From Siphonodentalium dalli (Eukaryota > Mollusca > Scaphopoda > Gadilida > Siphonodentaliidae), in NCBI GenBank assembly GCA_032622095.1, contig CP136069.1, positions 8,450,036 to 8,514,035 of the forward strand: a DNA stretch of 64,000 nt. The letters run 5' to 3'. Both the position numbers and the translations under genes were made by a program. The first letter of the stretch is position 1. Each line of letters opens with the position of its first letter. Below are positions 1 to 11,600 of the stretch, in pieces. The notes under the pieces were generated by a model, which saw only the letters and a program-made list of their open reading frames with translations, was not told where the DNA came from and made no database searches.

Positions 1-208
1 ATACCCTAAATAATCGACTCCTTAACTACAGCAGAATAATGGGTAACTTTTCAGGATTTAGTCGGAAATATGGCTTGTTGCCATTCATCGGAAAGCTATC
101 ACTGAGAGCTTTCCGATGAATGGCAATAAGCCATATTTCCAGCTAAATCCTGAAAAGTTACCCATAATTCTGCTGTGGTTAAGAAGTTGATTATTTAGGG
201 CATTACTG
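1..208. mobile_element. Palindromic MITE, family A (copy 1, cut by window edge)
   Basis: Family A is a near-perfect palindrome of about 213 bp. Its arms begin CAGTAATGCCCTAAATAATC and meet at the centre CTCTCACTGAGAG. It has no coding capacity. Complete copies elsewhere are flanked by TA, and ends starting CAGT with a TA target fit a Tc1/mariner or pogo-like non-autonomous element; this assignment is inference. Fifteen full or partial copies occur in the window. This copy lacks only its first few bases and is followed by TA at 209-210. Confidence 0.85.
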
Positions 209-484
209 TATATGGAGCGCGTGTTCCATACAAACAGCAAGAAACTCTAGGAACAAGCATGTAATAAATCGATAGAATGACATTTTTCGACGAGTTTTGT
301 AAATTCCACTATAAACTAGGGACGAGTTGTAGATTCTATCTATTACATGAACCAAAACCTCGACAAATCATATTTAAATCAACAAATGGGACGCGAAACT
401 AACATCGGCTTCTATAAGGCATACAATGACGTTTCACGTAACATTGTTTGCCCATGTAATAAATAGTCCCAGATAAATAAATAT

Positions 485-598
485 TTACTGTATACACCCG
501 TCAGTACACGGGGCGGTCCTCGTGAGTAAGCCCAGTACCCACTTTTTGAGCAAAAACGTGCACGAGCCCCCGGGATTACTGACGGGTGTATACAGTAA
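485..598. repeat. Inverted repeat with 22-bp arms (single MITE-like copy)
   Basis: The arms TTACTGTATACACCCGTCAG (485 onward) and its complement (ending at 598) enclose about 70 bp of non-palindromic sequence. It looks like a small non-autonomous DNA transposon. I see no second copy in the window. Confidence 0.6.
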
Positions 599-600
599 GT

Positions 601-1010
601 ATTTAATGGCGTAACTTTTCAAACTCTTCATTCATTATAGTTTGTTGGGAAAATATTGGCAGCCATAGTATTTTGAGACATAGTGTACGGACTGTAAGTC
701 AATGGTCACCTGGAACTATTTCCTATTATTAAACAAACGTTTAATATCACAATTTATAAAATGGGTTTATTGAATGGAATAATGGTAGGATCATGTAATA
801 AATGAAATTGTTGACATAATCGGGTTTGTATTGTTCAAGGACAGCACAAAATTTTTATGGAACAGTTTGAAATCTTGCTGTATTTCGCAAAAATAAACGG
901 TTTGGAGTGTGGTAAATACTTTTATAACTGAATGGGAGAATTGATTCAGTAAATAAATGTGAAATGATGAGCAATATGGAAATCACAAGGTTAAACCTTA
1001 TCACCTTATC
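601..1010. other. AT-rich stretch with no gene or repeat recognised
   Basis: Only short open frames without codon bias or protein motifs are present. I see no splice-bounded exon candidate. Confidence 0.5.
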
Positions 1011-1455
1011 AAACCGTGAAATAGTGTGGCTGTCATTTGCAGAATGAGGTCCCCAGAGGGTGAATTTAGTAATGCTATCCTGCATGGTGGGCTATCATCA
1101 CCAAATTCACCTGCTGGGAACCTCATTCTGCTGAGTCCTCAACTGCTATGGGAGACCTAGGATCAGATTAAAGTTCTCAATTCCCCAGTTGAAGTTATAT
1201 TCAGCCATTAGTCACCACGATTATTCATTTTATCTTCTGCAAATTAGGGGATATAGAAACTGAACAGAAGAGAAAAAGTAACTAAAAACATTGTTAATTT
1301 GAGACTATAATACTTCCCAGAAGATGAGGCCTAAGTAGAATGAGGTGCCGAGAGGGTGAATTTAGTGATGCTAGCACACTGTGTGGGGTAGCGCCACTAA
1401 TTTCACCCTCTGGGGACCTCATTTTGCAAATGACACACACTATTTCAAGGCTTGA
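1011..1455. mobile_element. MITE family B, full-length form
   Basis: Family B ends are (CAAGCCTTG)AAATAGTGTG followed by CTGTCATTTGCAGAATGAGG. In the long form each end carries a hairpin (GGTCCCCAGAGGGTGAATTT and its complement) and a unique centre of about 200 bp separates them. Here the left hairpin is 1011-1136, the right hairpin is 1340-1455, and the right end closes with CTATTTCAAGGCTTG. The same centre recurs at 18270-18480 and 51710-51843. There is no coding capacity. Confidence 0.75.
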
Positions 1456-1550
1456 CTATTATGCATGTACACAATCATAGATTATCATCAACGTTACGTT
1501 ATATTAGTAAATCACATGAGGAAATTAAACAAAGGGATAAACATGACATA

Positions 1551-1760
1551 CAGTGATGCCCTAAATAATCGACTCCTTAACCACAGCAGAATTATGGCTA
1601 ATATTTCAGGATTTAGTCGGAAATATGGCTTGTTGCCATTCATCGGAAAGCTCTTGCCGAGAGCTTTCCGATGAATGGAAAGAAGCCATATTTCCGACTA
1701 AATTCTGATAAATTACTCATAATTCTGGTGTGGCTAAGGAGTCGATTTAGGGCATTACTG
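1551..1760. mobile_element. Palindromic MITE, family A (copy 2)
   Basis: A full palindrome with TA on both sides (1549-1550 and 1761-1762). Confidence 0.85.
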
Positions 1761-1763
1761 TAC

Positions 1764-1850
1764 AATCAACACTAACATGACAAACAATCAACACTAACAT
1801 GACATACAATCAACACTAACATGACAGACATACAATCAACACTAACAGTT
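1764..1850 (+). repeat. Short tandem repeat CAATCAACACTAACATGACA
   Basis: About four imperfect copies of a 20-bp unit lie directly after the family A element. Confidence 0.75.
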
Positions 1851-2175
1851 ACACGATTACATTGCAAGATTTTTACGTAGAATTGAAATGCACTCAACTT
1901 ATATGTATTGGAATGTTTCATAATAATATCATTGATTTACAGAGTTAAAGGCCCATTTAATTTTCGATTCACTGATTATTTTTGTTATAGTGCCTTGATA
2001 TAAGGTTTTAATAACAATATATGCCATAAAATATGATTAAAATACTATAATTAATCACCATTTGGAACGTCTATGACTCAGAAAGAGCCCATTGAGTAAT
2101 AGAAAAAAGCTTAAATCATAAAATCATTTTCCCCGTTATAGCTCCCGAAGTGCAACATAATTCAAACTCTAGTTT

Positions 2176-2241
2176 ATTTTCAATGGAAGGTGAATAACTC
2201 GATATATATATATATAGAGTTATTCCCCTTCCATTGAAAAT
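2176..2241. repeat. Inverted repeat around a (TA)n core
   Basis: The arms TTTTCAATGGAAGG...AACTC and the near-complement flank an alternating TA core. It could form a stem of about 25 bp. Confidence 0.65.
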
Positions 2242-2249
2242 AATCGACT

Positions 2250-2800
2250 TTGTGCAGAAACTTTAGACCAGACGTCAATATCTCAACAAAAACAACAAGT
2301 TGACAGTTTATTACATCGAATAAGTTGAATGACAATGTTTTGGAGTTCCTCTTTGAAATGGTATATAATATGGCATATATTTTATATATGTGATCTGGGG
2401 GTTCGATAATTAAGTGGTCCTTTAAGTGTGCTCGATTTAACTAGTGGTAACTTGGAGTTTGTTTTTAGTCTCGTCTGCTAGCAGCAGCTGTTTCTGAATA
2501 TTGCTACATCTAAAAAAAACTTTCCTTATATGGGTTAATATCATTACAACTAGGTTATTTTCATTGGATATCTATCAAATATTTAGCGTATTATGACTAC
2601 AAGGAATTGATATGGTCGCCACATCAATCGGCACTGCGTATGATCCAACATTCTGACTTATTTGTCTCGATGTGATACTACAAAGAGACCAATTAACTAT
2701 ATAAGCCATGCAGACAGTTTCCCTCCAGTTCGCACCAGGCACGGTCCCAAACTGCTCCAAACTATGATCAAACATACCCATTTCCGGATTCAAATTTAAA
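2250..2800. other. No gene or repeat recognised
   Basis: The stretch is AT-rich. It holds a 72-codon minus-strand open frame without recognisable motifs, which I do not regard as a gene. Confidence 0.45.
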
Positions 2801-3250
2801 TTAACCTTTTCTATACTAAATGCTTGTTGAAGAGTTATGTTGAAACGATTATCTGACTAATCGACAATGACGCGATTATTAAATTAACCCTTTCTATACT
2901 AAATGCTCCTTGATGAGATGTGTTGAAACGATTATCCGACTAATCAACGTTGATGCGATTATTAAATTAACCCTTTCTGTACTAAATGCTCGTTGATGAG
3001 TTATGTTGAAACGATTATCTAACTAATCAACATTCACGCGATTATTAAATTAACCTTTTCTATACTAAATGCTCGTTGATGAGATGTGTTGAAACGATTA
3101 TCTAACTAATTGACGTTGACACAATTATTAAATTAACCCTCTCTATACTAAATGCTCATTGATGAGTAGTGTTGAAACGATTATCCGACTAATCAACATT
3201 GACGAAATTATTAAATTAACCCTCTCTATACTAAATGCTTGCTGATGAGT
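2801..3250 (+). repeat. 83-bp tandem satellite, exact period
   Basis: The motif TTAACCYTTTCTATACTAAA starts at 2801, 2884, 2967, 3050, 3133 and 3216, so every step is exactly 83 bp; the last unit is partial. Each unit joins that TTAA-element end to a block starting GTTGAAACGATTAT and containing GCGATTATTAAATTA. The block matches the terminus of the hAT-like element at 59797. Confidence 0.9.
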
Positions 3251-3728
3251 AGTTCTCCTAGGAAATATTCAGATAATAAGGTCAACAAACGACATCTGAA
3301 CATTTTCCTCCTTCTGGAGTTGTATTATCTGTCTTCTGCTAACTTTTCACGAAAACCTCTCCAAATGAAAAATAGACCATTCCAATGAAAACGTTTATAA
3401 ATGATTGGGAGATTCCATTCTATACTAAATCAAATTCCCCGCCCAGTTATAAAACTGTATATTAGAATGGTCTAGTCTTCATTTGGAGGGATTTTTGATG
3501 AATAGATAATACAAATGCAGAAGGATTCCTATGTCTACCCTCCTTTATGGAACAAACAAAAACTCATTTTTGCTGCAGGCCCGTCGCTGCTTGCCGCACA
3601 GAAAATCTTAAATTATTGTTGGGAAATGTTCAGATAATATGTTCGGCCTATGGTCTTTTGTTGATCTTATTATCTGAGAATTGCCTAAAGTAATTACTCA
3701 TCGATGAGTATTTAGTATAGAAAGGGTT
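2801..3728. mobile_element. TTAACCC-ended foldback element containing an 83-bp satellite
   Basis: The left end TTAACCTTTTCTATACTAAA and the right end TTTAGTATAGAAAGGGTT are inverted copies. The interior carries an 83-bp tandem array (2801-3250) and a hairpin-rich centre containing CAGATAATAAGGTCAACAAA. Related ends occur at 30169-31117 and near 50510. The TTAA target preference suggests a piggyBac- or Kolobok-type non-autonomous element; this is inference. Confidence 0.6.
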
Positions 3729-3737
3729 CCTTTATAT

Positions 3738-3909
3738 ATAGAGGATCTCACATGAGTTTCTATTTTATACGGAATTTATCAACCAAGTTCATTAATTCGA
3801 TTTGAGCTGAGGTTTACCGAGGCTCAAATAGAATTTAGTGAATGAGATTTGATAAATTACGTATAAAATAGAACGAGTTTGAAATACCTTTTATCACATG
3901 ATCAAATAA
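3738..3909. mobile_element. Inverted-repeat MITE, family D (copy 1)
   Basis: The arms contain TTCTATTTTATACGGAATTT and TAAATTACGTATAAAATAGA around a smaller hairpin (GAGCTGAGGTTTACCGAGGC). A second copy in the opposite orientation lies at 62485-62665 and shares the flank GAGGATCTCACATGAG. Confidence 0.75.
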
Positions 3910-4379
3910 ACACGAAGCAACGTGAAGTATTCATCGAAAACAACAATCATAAACTTCAGCAACCGCAAGTCATTTAAATAATGGCGTGATGTCATCGCAC
4001 ACGCTAATATTACACATGTGTCTTACCAATAATTATGAAGCTGGTTTTGTGGGTTAGTTATGTGATAAAAAACTCTCCTGTATGGAGCCTCACACAGACC
4101 CAAGCAGACGACAGTCATCACTGCATCATTCTCTCTGTCTGGGGCTCTATAGAGGTGAATATAGTAAAGAAAGGGTTGATCACTAGGAGTATGAACCTGA
4201 TATCTTGGATACGGAGCTCAATCAGTTTTCTTCTCCTCGTTCAACTTTTGATGTCTTATTGCTTTCTTCAATCTCAAATCCCTCATTTCTGACATCAGTT
4301 TTCCAGCATTCCACAACCACATAACCTACAAAGAAAGAAACAATATGGACGATAGTGTTATCAGCCTTGGAACTATTCT
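3910..4379. other. Intergenic stretch with one small MITE fragment
   Basis: Apart from an inverted-repeat fragment at about 4074-4160 (ATGGAGCCTCACACAGACCC ... GGGGCTCTAT) that recurs inverted at 16628-16720, I see no gene or structure. Confidence 0.5.
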
Positions 4380-4432
4380 CAGATAATAAGTTCAACAAAC
4401 GACCATAGGCTGTTTGTTGAACTTATTATCTG
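4380..4432. repeat. Hairpin preceding the minisatellite
   Basis: CAGATAATAAGTTCAACAAA and TTTGTTGAACTTATTATCTG form perfect arms around a short loop. The right arm runs into the first minisatellite unit. Confidence 0.8.
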
Positions 4433-5126
4433 AACATTTCCCACCAATGAAGAGGAATCCTTCTGCTGTTGTTTATCTGAACATTTCCCACCAATGAAGA
4501 GGAATCCTTGTATTATCTGAACATTTCCCACCAATGAAGAGGAATCCTTCTGCAGTTGTTTATCTGAACATTTCCCACCAATGAAGAGGAATCCTTGTAT
4601 TATCTGAACATTTCCCACCAATGAAGAGGAATCCTTCTGCAGTTGTTTATCTGAACATTTCCCACCAATGAAGAGGAATCCTTGTATTATCTGAACATTT
4701 CCCACCAATGAAGAGGAATCCTTCTGCAGTTGTTTATCTGAACATTTCCCACCAATGAAGAGGAATCCTTCTGCTGTTGTTTATCTGAACATTTCCCACC
4801 AATGAAGAGGAATCCTTGTATTATCTGAACATTTCCCACCAATGAAGAGGAATCCTTCTGCAGTTGTTTATCTGAACATTTCCCACCAATGAAGAGGAAT
4901 CCTTGTATTATCTGAACATTTCCCACCAATGAAGAGGAATCCTTGTATTATCTGAACATTTCCCACCAATGAAGAGGAATCCTTCTGCAGTTGTTTATCT
5001 GAACATTTCCCACCAATGAAGAGGAATCCTTGTATTATCTGAACATTTCCCACCAATGAAGAGGAATCCTTGTATTATCTGAACATTTCCCACCAATGAA
5101 GAGGAATCCTTCTGCAGTTGTTTATC
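4424..5126 (-). repeat. Minisatellite of alternating 40- and 47-bp units
   Basis: Sixteen units share TTATCTGAACATTTCCCACC plus AATGAAGAGGAATCCTT. They end either in GTA (40 bp) or CTGCAGTTGT (47 bp). The 15 steps from 4430 to 5079 are seven of 47 bp and eight of 40 bp, mostly alternating. The long open frames on the minus strand are a by-product of the repeat and have no coding signal. Confidence 0.92.
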
Positions 5127-5613
5127 TTTTCGTCAGTCTTTGAAAATAAGTAGATGACAGATAATACAAGTACAGAAGGAATCTATTTATTGGAGGGAAA
5201 TGTTCAGATATAAGTTTGTTGAACTTATTATCTGAACATATCCTGAGGGAAATAATAAGATATTAAGTTCAGTAGTCAATGTATTTATATAGATTCAATA
5301 CGCTTTACATGATAACTACCCCGGTCATTGTGCATTGATTATCCAGAATTCTGAGCAGCTAAAGAGCGCATCAGAATTAGCAATCTGACAATATCTATCG
5401 ACTCCAACCAGGTACTCGGTTAACAGGCGAGTCCACCCCACGATAACTGTATTATGAGTTCAATGGCTGAGAGCAAGTTTCGATGCATTATGTTTTCACA
5501 CCATGACATTAAAAGATGAGACCACTGGACAACTGCGCCAATAAATGCCTTCCCAGAATTCCACAACCATATGACAAAAAAAGGTAAATAGGATCAAATA
5601 AATAGCTTAATTA
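5127..5613. other. Decayed flank of the minisatellite; otherwise nothing recognised
   Basis: Remnants of the same hairpin (ATTATCTGAACATATCC) occur near 5200-5245. The rest has no recognisable gene or repeat. Confidence 0.5.
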
Positions 5614-5827
5614 CAGTAATGCCCTAAATAATCGACTCCGTAACCACAGCAGAATTATGGGTACTTTTTCACGATTTAGTCTAAAATATGGCTTGTTGTC
5701 ATTCATTGGAAAGCTCTCAGTGAGAGCTTTCCGATGAATGGCAACAAGCCATATTTCCGACTAAATCCTGAAAAGTTACCTATTATTCTGCTGTGGTTAC
5801 GGAGTCGATTATTTAGGGCTTTTACTG
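5614..5827. mobile_element. Palindromic MITE, family A (copy 3)
   Basis: A full palindrome flanked by TA on both sides (5612-5613 and 5828-5829). Confidence 0.88.
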
Positions 5828-5867
5828 TAGTCTTCCCAGCCTTGGACAACCACCAAACCTATATTTA

Positions 5868-6110
5868 ATGTGTCTGACATTTGGAGAATGAGGTCCCCAG
5901 AGGGTGCATTTATTGATGATATCCTGCACAGCAGGCTAGCTTCTCCAAATTCACCATCTGGGGACATCATTCTGCTTAGGTATCATCTTCTGTGAAGTAT
6001 TTAGACTAAAATTATCATTGTTTTTAGTTACTTTTTCCCTTTTGATCAGTTTCTATATCCCCTAATTTGCATAAGTTATATTGCATAATCGAGATGACTA
6101 TAAATGGGCG
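5868..6110. mobile_element. MITE family B, partial
   Basis: One hairpin (GAATGAGGTCCCCAGAGGGT to CATTCTGCTTAGG) is followed by the family B centre in inverted order (TTTCTATATCCCCTAATTTG). The right end is missing. Confidence 0.65.
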
Positions 6111-6778
6111 AACAAACCAGACACGCAGCGGCATGTTATTAATGACTGCAAAACAAACACGTAGCGATGTAATCTATACATCACACACAAAGAGACCTGA
6201 CTCTGCATTTTAGTATTGCTGAATACGATTACGTCATAACAGTTGCCAAAATAAACTCTAGCTCCGAATCTGTATTTTTAATTTGCTTGACTTTTTTTAT
6301 GTCATCGTAGAGATCTCCAACAAACTGGAGGTGGTATTATTTATTAAATTTTCAGCTTATCTATTAGGCCAAAATAAAAAAGACCCGTGTTTCTGGTGAC
6401 CCGTCCACCCCTATTCCGACGCCCCTGACCATTTTTCATTTTATTGATTTTGCAAAATTAGTGCACATTCGATTTTATTTTCCATGTAAACCGATTCATT
6501 TCTGTGTAAAACTGACACATCATGGGTACTGTTAAACTGGAAATTATACCACACTTCAATTAGGTCACACCTAAATCAAACTTATTTTTTCATGTTTTAT
6601 TCAATAAAACAATAAATTACACTATATTCTAAAATTATGTACTTAGTTTTATTATTTTATAGTACATTCAAAACAAGGAGAAGCAATCTGGGGGGTATTC
6701 ATATTTATTTTGAGCAAAGTTGAAAATAAAATGAAAAAATAAAATAAAATGAAAAACCACCCGCACACCCCTATTTTT
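6111..6778. other. No gene recognised; low-complexity AT-rich
   Basis: It contains A-rich simple sequence around 6720-6765 and no convincing open frame. Confidence 0.45.
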
Positions 6779-6879
6779 AGCTCAACTTACTTGTAAGTTT
6801 GAGCTATTGTCATGGTTTGGCGTCCGTCGTCCGTGTGTCCGTGTGTGCGTGTGTCCGTCAACAATTTCCTTTGGCGCGG

Positions 6880-8673
6880 GCTACAGGTTGTACCTTTGGT
6901 CTGATCTTCATGAAATTTGTCATGAATGTTGACATTGACATGTAGATGGGAAACGAGTCATTTTGGGGTCATTCGGCCAAAAAACATGGCCGTTGGCAGC
7001 CATGTTGGATTTCAAGATTCAATCCATTGGCGCGGCCTACAGGTTGTACTGTTCATCTGATCATCATGAAATTTGTCATTGATGTTAATAATGACATGTA
7101 GATGGGAACGAGTGATTTTGGGGTGGTTCGGCCAAAAAACATGGCCGTCAGCAGCCATCTTGTATTTTACTCTTTGCATGACTAAATCCTTTGGCGCGGG
7201 CTACAGGTCGTTGTTTTGGTCGGAAGTTTATGAAATTTGTCATGGATGTTAACACTGTCATGTAGATGGGAACGAGTGATTTTGGAGTTGTTCGGCCAAA
7301 AAACATGGCCACCAGCAGCCATCTTGGATTTTACTCTTTGCATGACTAAATCCTTTGGCGCGGGCTACAGGTCGTACCTTTGGTCTGATCTTTATGAAAT
7401 TTGTCATGAATGTTGACATTGGCATGTAGATGGGAACGAGTCATTTTGGGGTCATTCGGCCAAAAAACATGGCCACTGGTGGCCATTTTGGATTTCAAAA
7501 TTCAATCCATTGGCGCGGGCTACAGGTCGTACTGTTCGTCTGATCATTATGAAATTTGTTATGGATGTTAATATTAACATGTAGATGGGAACGAGTGATT
7601 TTGGGGTCGTTCGGCCAAAAAACATGGCCGCTGGCAGCCATCATGGATTTTACTCTTTGCATGACTAAATCCTTTGGCGCGGGCTACAGGTCGTACCTTT
7701 GGTCTGACCTTTATTAAATTTGTCATGAATATTGATATTGACATGTATATGGGAACGAGTCATTTTGGGGTCATACGGCCAAAAAACATGGCCGCTGGCA
7801 GCCATCTTGGATTTTACTCTTTGCATGACTAAATCCTTTGCCGCAGGCTACAGGTCGTAGTTTTGATCAGAACTTCATGAAATTTGTCATGGATGTTAAC
7901 AATGACATGTCGATGGGAACGAGTGATTTTGGGGTTGTTCGGCCAAAAAACATGGCCGCCAGCAGCCATCATGGATTTTACTCTTTGCATGACTAAATCC
8001 TTTGGCGCGGGCTACAGGTCGTACCTATGGTCTGATCTTTATGAATTTTGTCATGAATGTTGACATTGACATGTAGATGGGAACGAGTGATTTTGGGGTC
8101 ATTCGGCCAAAAAACATGGCCGCTGGTGGCCATTTTGGATTTCAAAATTCAATCCATTGGCGCGGGCTACAGGTCGTGCTGTTCGTCTGATCATCATGAA
8201 TTTGTCATGGATGTTAATATTGACATGTAGATGGGAACGAGTGATTTTGGGGTCGTTCGGCCAAAAAACATGGCCGCTGGCAGCCATCATGGATTTTACT
8301 CTTTGCATGACTAAATCCTTTGGCGCGGGCTACAGGTCGTACCTTTGGTCTGACCTTTATTAAATTTGTCATGAATATTGATATTGACATGTATATGGGA
8401 ACGAGTCATTTTGGGGTCATACGGCCAAAAAACATGGCCGCTGGCAGCCATCTTGGATTTTACTCTTTGCATGACTAAATCCTTTGACGCAGGCTACAGG
8501 TCGTAGTTTTGATCAGAACTTCATGAAATTTGTCATGGATGTTAACAATGACATGTAGATGGGAACGAGTGATTTTGGGGTTGTTCGGCCAAAAAACATG
8601 GCCGCCAGCAGCCATCATGGATTTTACTCTTTGCATGACTAAATCCTTTGGCGCGGGCTACAGGTCGTACCTA
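6880..8673 (+). repeat. Satellite of about 157-165-bp units, left part
   Basis: Each unit contains GGCGCGGGCTACAGGTCGTA, GAAATTTGTCATG, ACATGTAGATGGGAACGAG and GGCCAAAAAACATGGCCG. Two unit types alternate, one with CTTTGCATGACTAAATCC and one with TTCAAAATTCAATCC. Blocks of about four units recur almost unchanged (near 7350-7840 and 7990-8500). Confidence 0.9.
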
Positions 8674-11600
8674 TAGTCCGGCCGCCAGGTCACGGATGCG
8701 TGTTTTGGCGTATAAAGTTTTTTTCTCTGCGGATTTTGTAAATTCAGGTATCCGACATCAAGATTTTATCGGCTGGCCATCTGTCAGCCTTGAGCAATTT
8801 TTTTTATAGCGCCCTAAAAAGTATACCCCCCCCCCAATTTTTTTCACAGACGTAAAACCAGTTACTTGGAATTTATTGCAAACTCACATGACTAATCTAG
8901 TAAAATATATATATTTTCATGAAGCTAAGGTATAATGACACTATTTTGGCCCAAAATTGAAACTCACCATCCAAGATGGCCACCAAAATGGCCGCCGGAA
9001 TTTGAAAATATATCATTTTTTCACAATTATCTTCTAGATCAGTTCATGATGTTTGGAACTGGTTGAGTAATATGACTTTATTTTGTATTTTTTATATTAA
9101 CTGATCATTGGAGCAATTATATATGCCATTATTAGGGTCATATCCGCTTGTGATCCCTCAAAAATTCGATTTTACAGAAAGCGGTATAAAATTTCACAAA
9201 AAATCACAACTGGGATTCTAGTCATATTTCAACAAGACATGAACAGAAGGTTGCAATTATGTGAGGCATACCATTACATATGAATATTCCAACTCACTGG
9301 AACTAAAATTCTTACTTTGGCTCAAAATGGCTGCCAAAATGGCCGCCAAAATATGGAAAATGGTAAATATTGCCCTAGGGTGTCCCGCAATCACTTACAA
9401 GTTGTGGTTGATGTACAAAATTGGCTATTCTGCCTTCTATACATTGAATAATAACATGACTGCTGCACCATGGTTAATTGTTACTGTTATCGCCACTGAC
9501 ATCACCAAAAATATTGGACTTTTCTCTCAAAAACTTGACATAAATATCGGCAAAAATTAACTTTTCAGGTTTGGATCATTTTTTCTAGTAATATGTAACT
9601 ATCTTTAGATTGAAAGGTGTTTATTGTATTGGTCTATCTTAAATGTGTCACACTACGGTGTTTATAGACTAAATTGCTCAAAATGGCTTCCAAAATGGCA
9701 ATCAAATTGGTAAAAGTTATTTTTTAATATATATCATTATAACATTATATATATAACATTATTCTCTGCGTTATCCGAAAATGTAGCAAATTGTGACTCA
9801 CTTGGTTATTATACGTGTTAGGTAATTAACTGACAACTAAATGTTCTATTATGGTTGTCCCAGTTCCGAATGGGGCATGACAAATTCATTTTAAAGTATG
9901 GAAATTTGCGGAGAACCTCTTTTGTGATTCTGACCATATTATTGAAAGGAAATGGGCAGAACTTTGAGACGGAACTGAGATGAACCATAATATGTGGCTC
10001 TTCTGGTCCATTGTGATGAACCAATATCAACTGGATACAGGATGGTTGCCAAAATGGTAGCCAGGGAGTTACTCCATGTGAGGTGAATAGGTATACATGG
10101 AGTTAATGTATGTCATGAATGATGTGAATATTTATACAATGAGTGACTATATGGTTATGAGTGTGTTGTCCATAGTGAGATGTATGGGTATACAGGGAGA
10201 GGTCATGGTCATGTGTGGGGTGAATCGGTATGAATGGTGTGACTGCATGGTGTAGGGTTGTGTGTATCATGTACGGGTGCACCTTGTGTGCCTGTATGGA
10301 CATTGATGTGGTGTATGGATGTAGCTACATGGTCATATATGTATTGATTATATATATGGAGTGACTATAAGGTCATGGGTGGGATGTACATGTGTTTCTG
10401 TATGCTCACGAATTGGGTGTGTGGATAAATAGTGAGTGATTTTATGGTCAGGGGTAATGTGTATGGTATACATATTCACCTCACCATTGGCCATATCACT
10501 CACTGTATCCTTATTTGTCACACCATAACCGAATAACCACGAAAGATATACGAATACACCCCAGCCATGTCAGTATAGTCACTCCATGTGAGCATATATG
10601 CACATCATCCGTGGCCATATAGCCACTCGCTATAATTATACACATACACCTCGCCCATGACCATATAGCAACACGATTGTACATCCGCATAACCTACACA
10701 TGACCATACCGCCACGAGTTGCCAAGCAGGAACACTAGGTATACTCACACACCTGACAATTTAGTCACTTCCTGCATATATATTCATTACATTGATGATC
10801 ATACAGTCACTCCTTGTATACCTACTCAACACACCATTGACCATACAGTCACTACCTGTATACATATTCCACACACAGTCATATAACCACTCGATATATA
10901 CATATGAAGCTCACCCTAGACCATAGAGTCACTCCAGGTATACATATGCACCTCACCACTGGCCATTCAGTCCTTCCAGATATACAAAATCCCGCCCACA
11001 CGACCACTCATACCATCCATACTTGCATATACACCTCACACATGACAATTCAGCAATGTACTGTATAATCATACACGCCATCCATGATCATACAGCTAAT
11101 CCCTACACACCCACCAATGATAATACATCCACGATATATATACATATACATCCCATCCATTACTACAAGGACACTTCCTATATACCCACACGATAATGTC
11201 CACCCAGCTTACTCCAGGTATGCATATAGACTTCAATCATGACAGTACAGTCATTCCATGTATACCACACATTACCCGTAACCATAACATCACTCACTAT
11301 TTATTCACACACCCCATCCATGATCATACAGAAAACACATGTACATCCCACCCATGACCTTACAGTCACTCCATATATACATAATCAATACATAGATGAC
11401 CATGTAGCTATATCCATACACCACACCAATGTCCACACAGGCACACTGGATGCATCCGTACGGGATAGACACAACCATACACCATACAGTGACTCCATGC
11501 ATACCGATACACCCCACACCTGACCATGACCTCTCCCTATATACCTATAAATATCACTATGGACAACACAAGCATAACCATATAGTCACTCATTGTATAC

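Noticed and set aside
4379-5056. Long minus-strand frames with repeating VGNVQIIQGFLFIGGKC
   Set aside because: They are the translation of the 40/47-bp minisatellite, open by chance because unit lengths sum to a multiple of three. There is no protein evidence.
4424-5126. CRISPR-like regular array
   Set aside because: There are no unique spacers, the units are contiguous, and the genome is eukaryotic.
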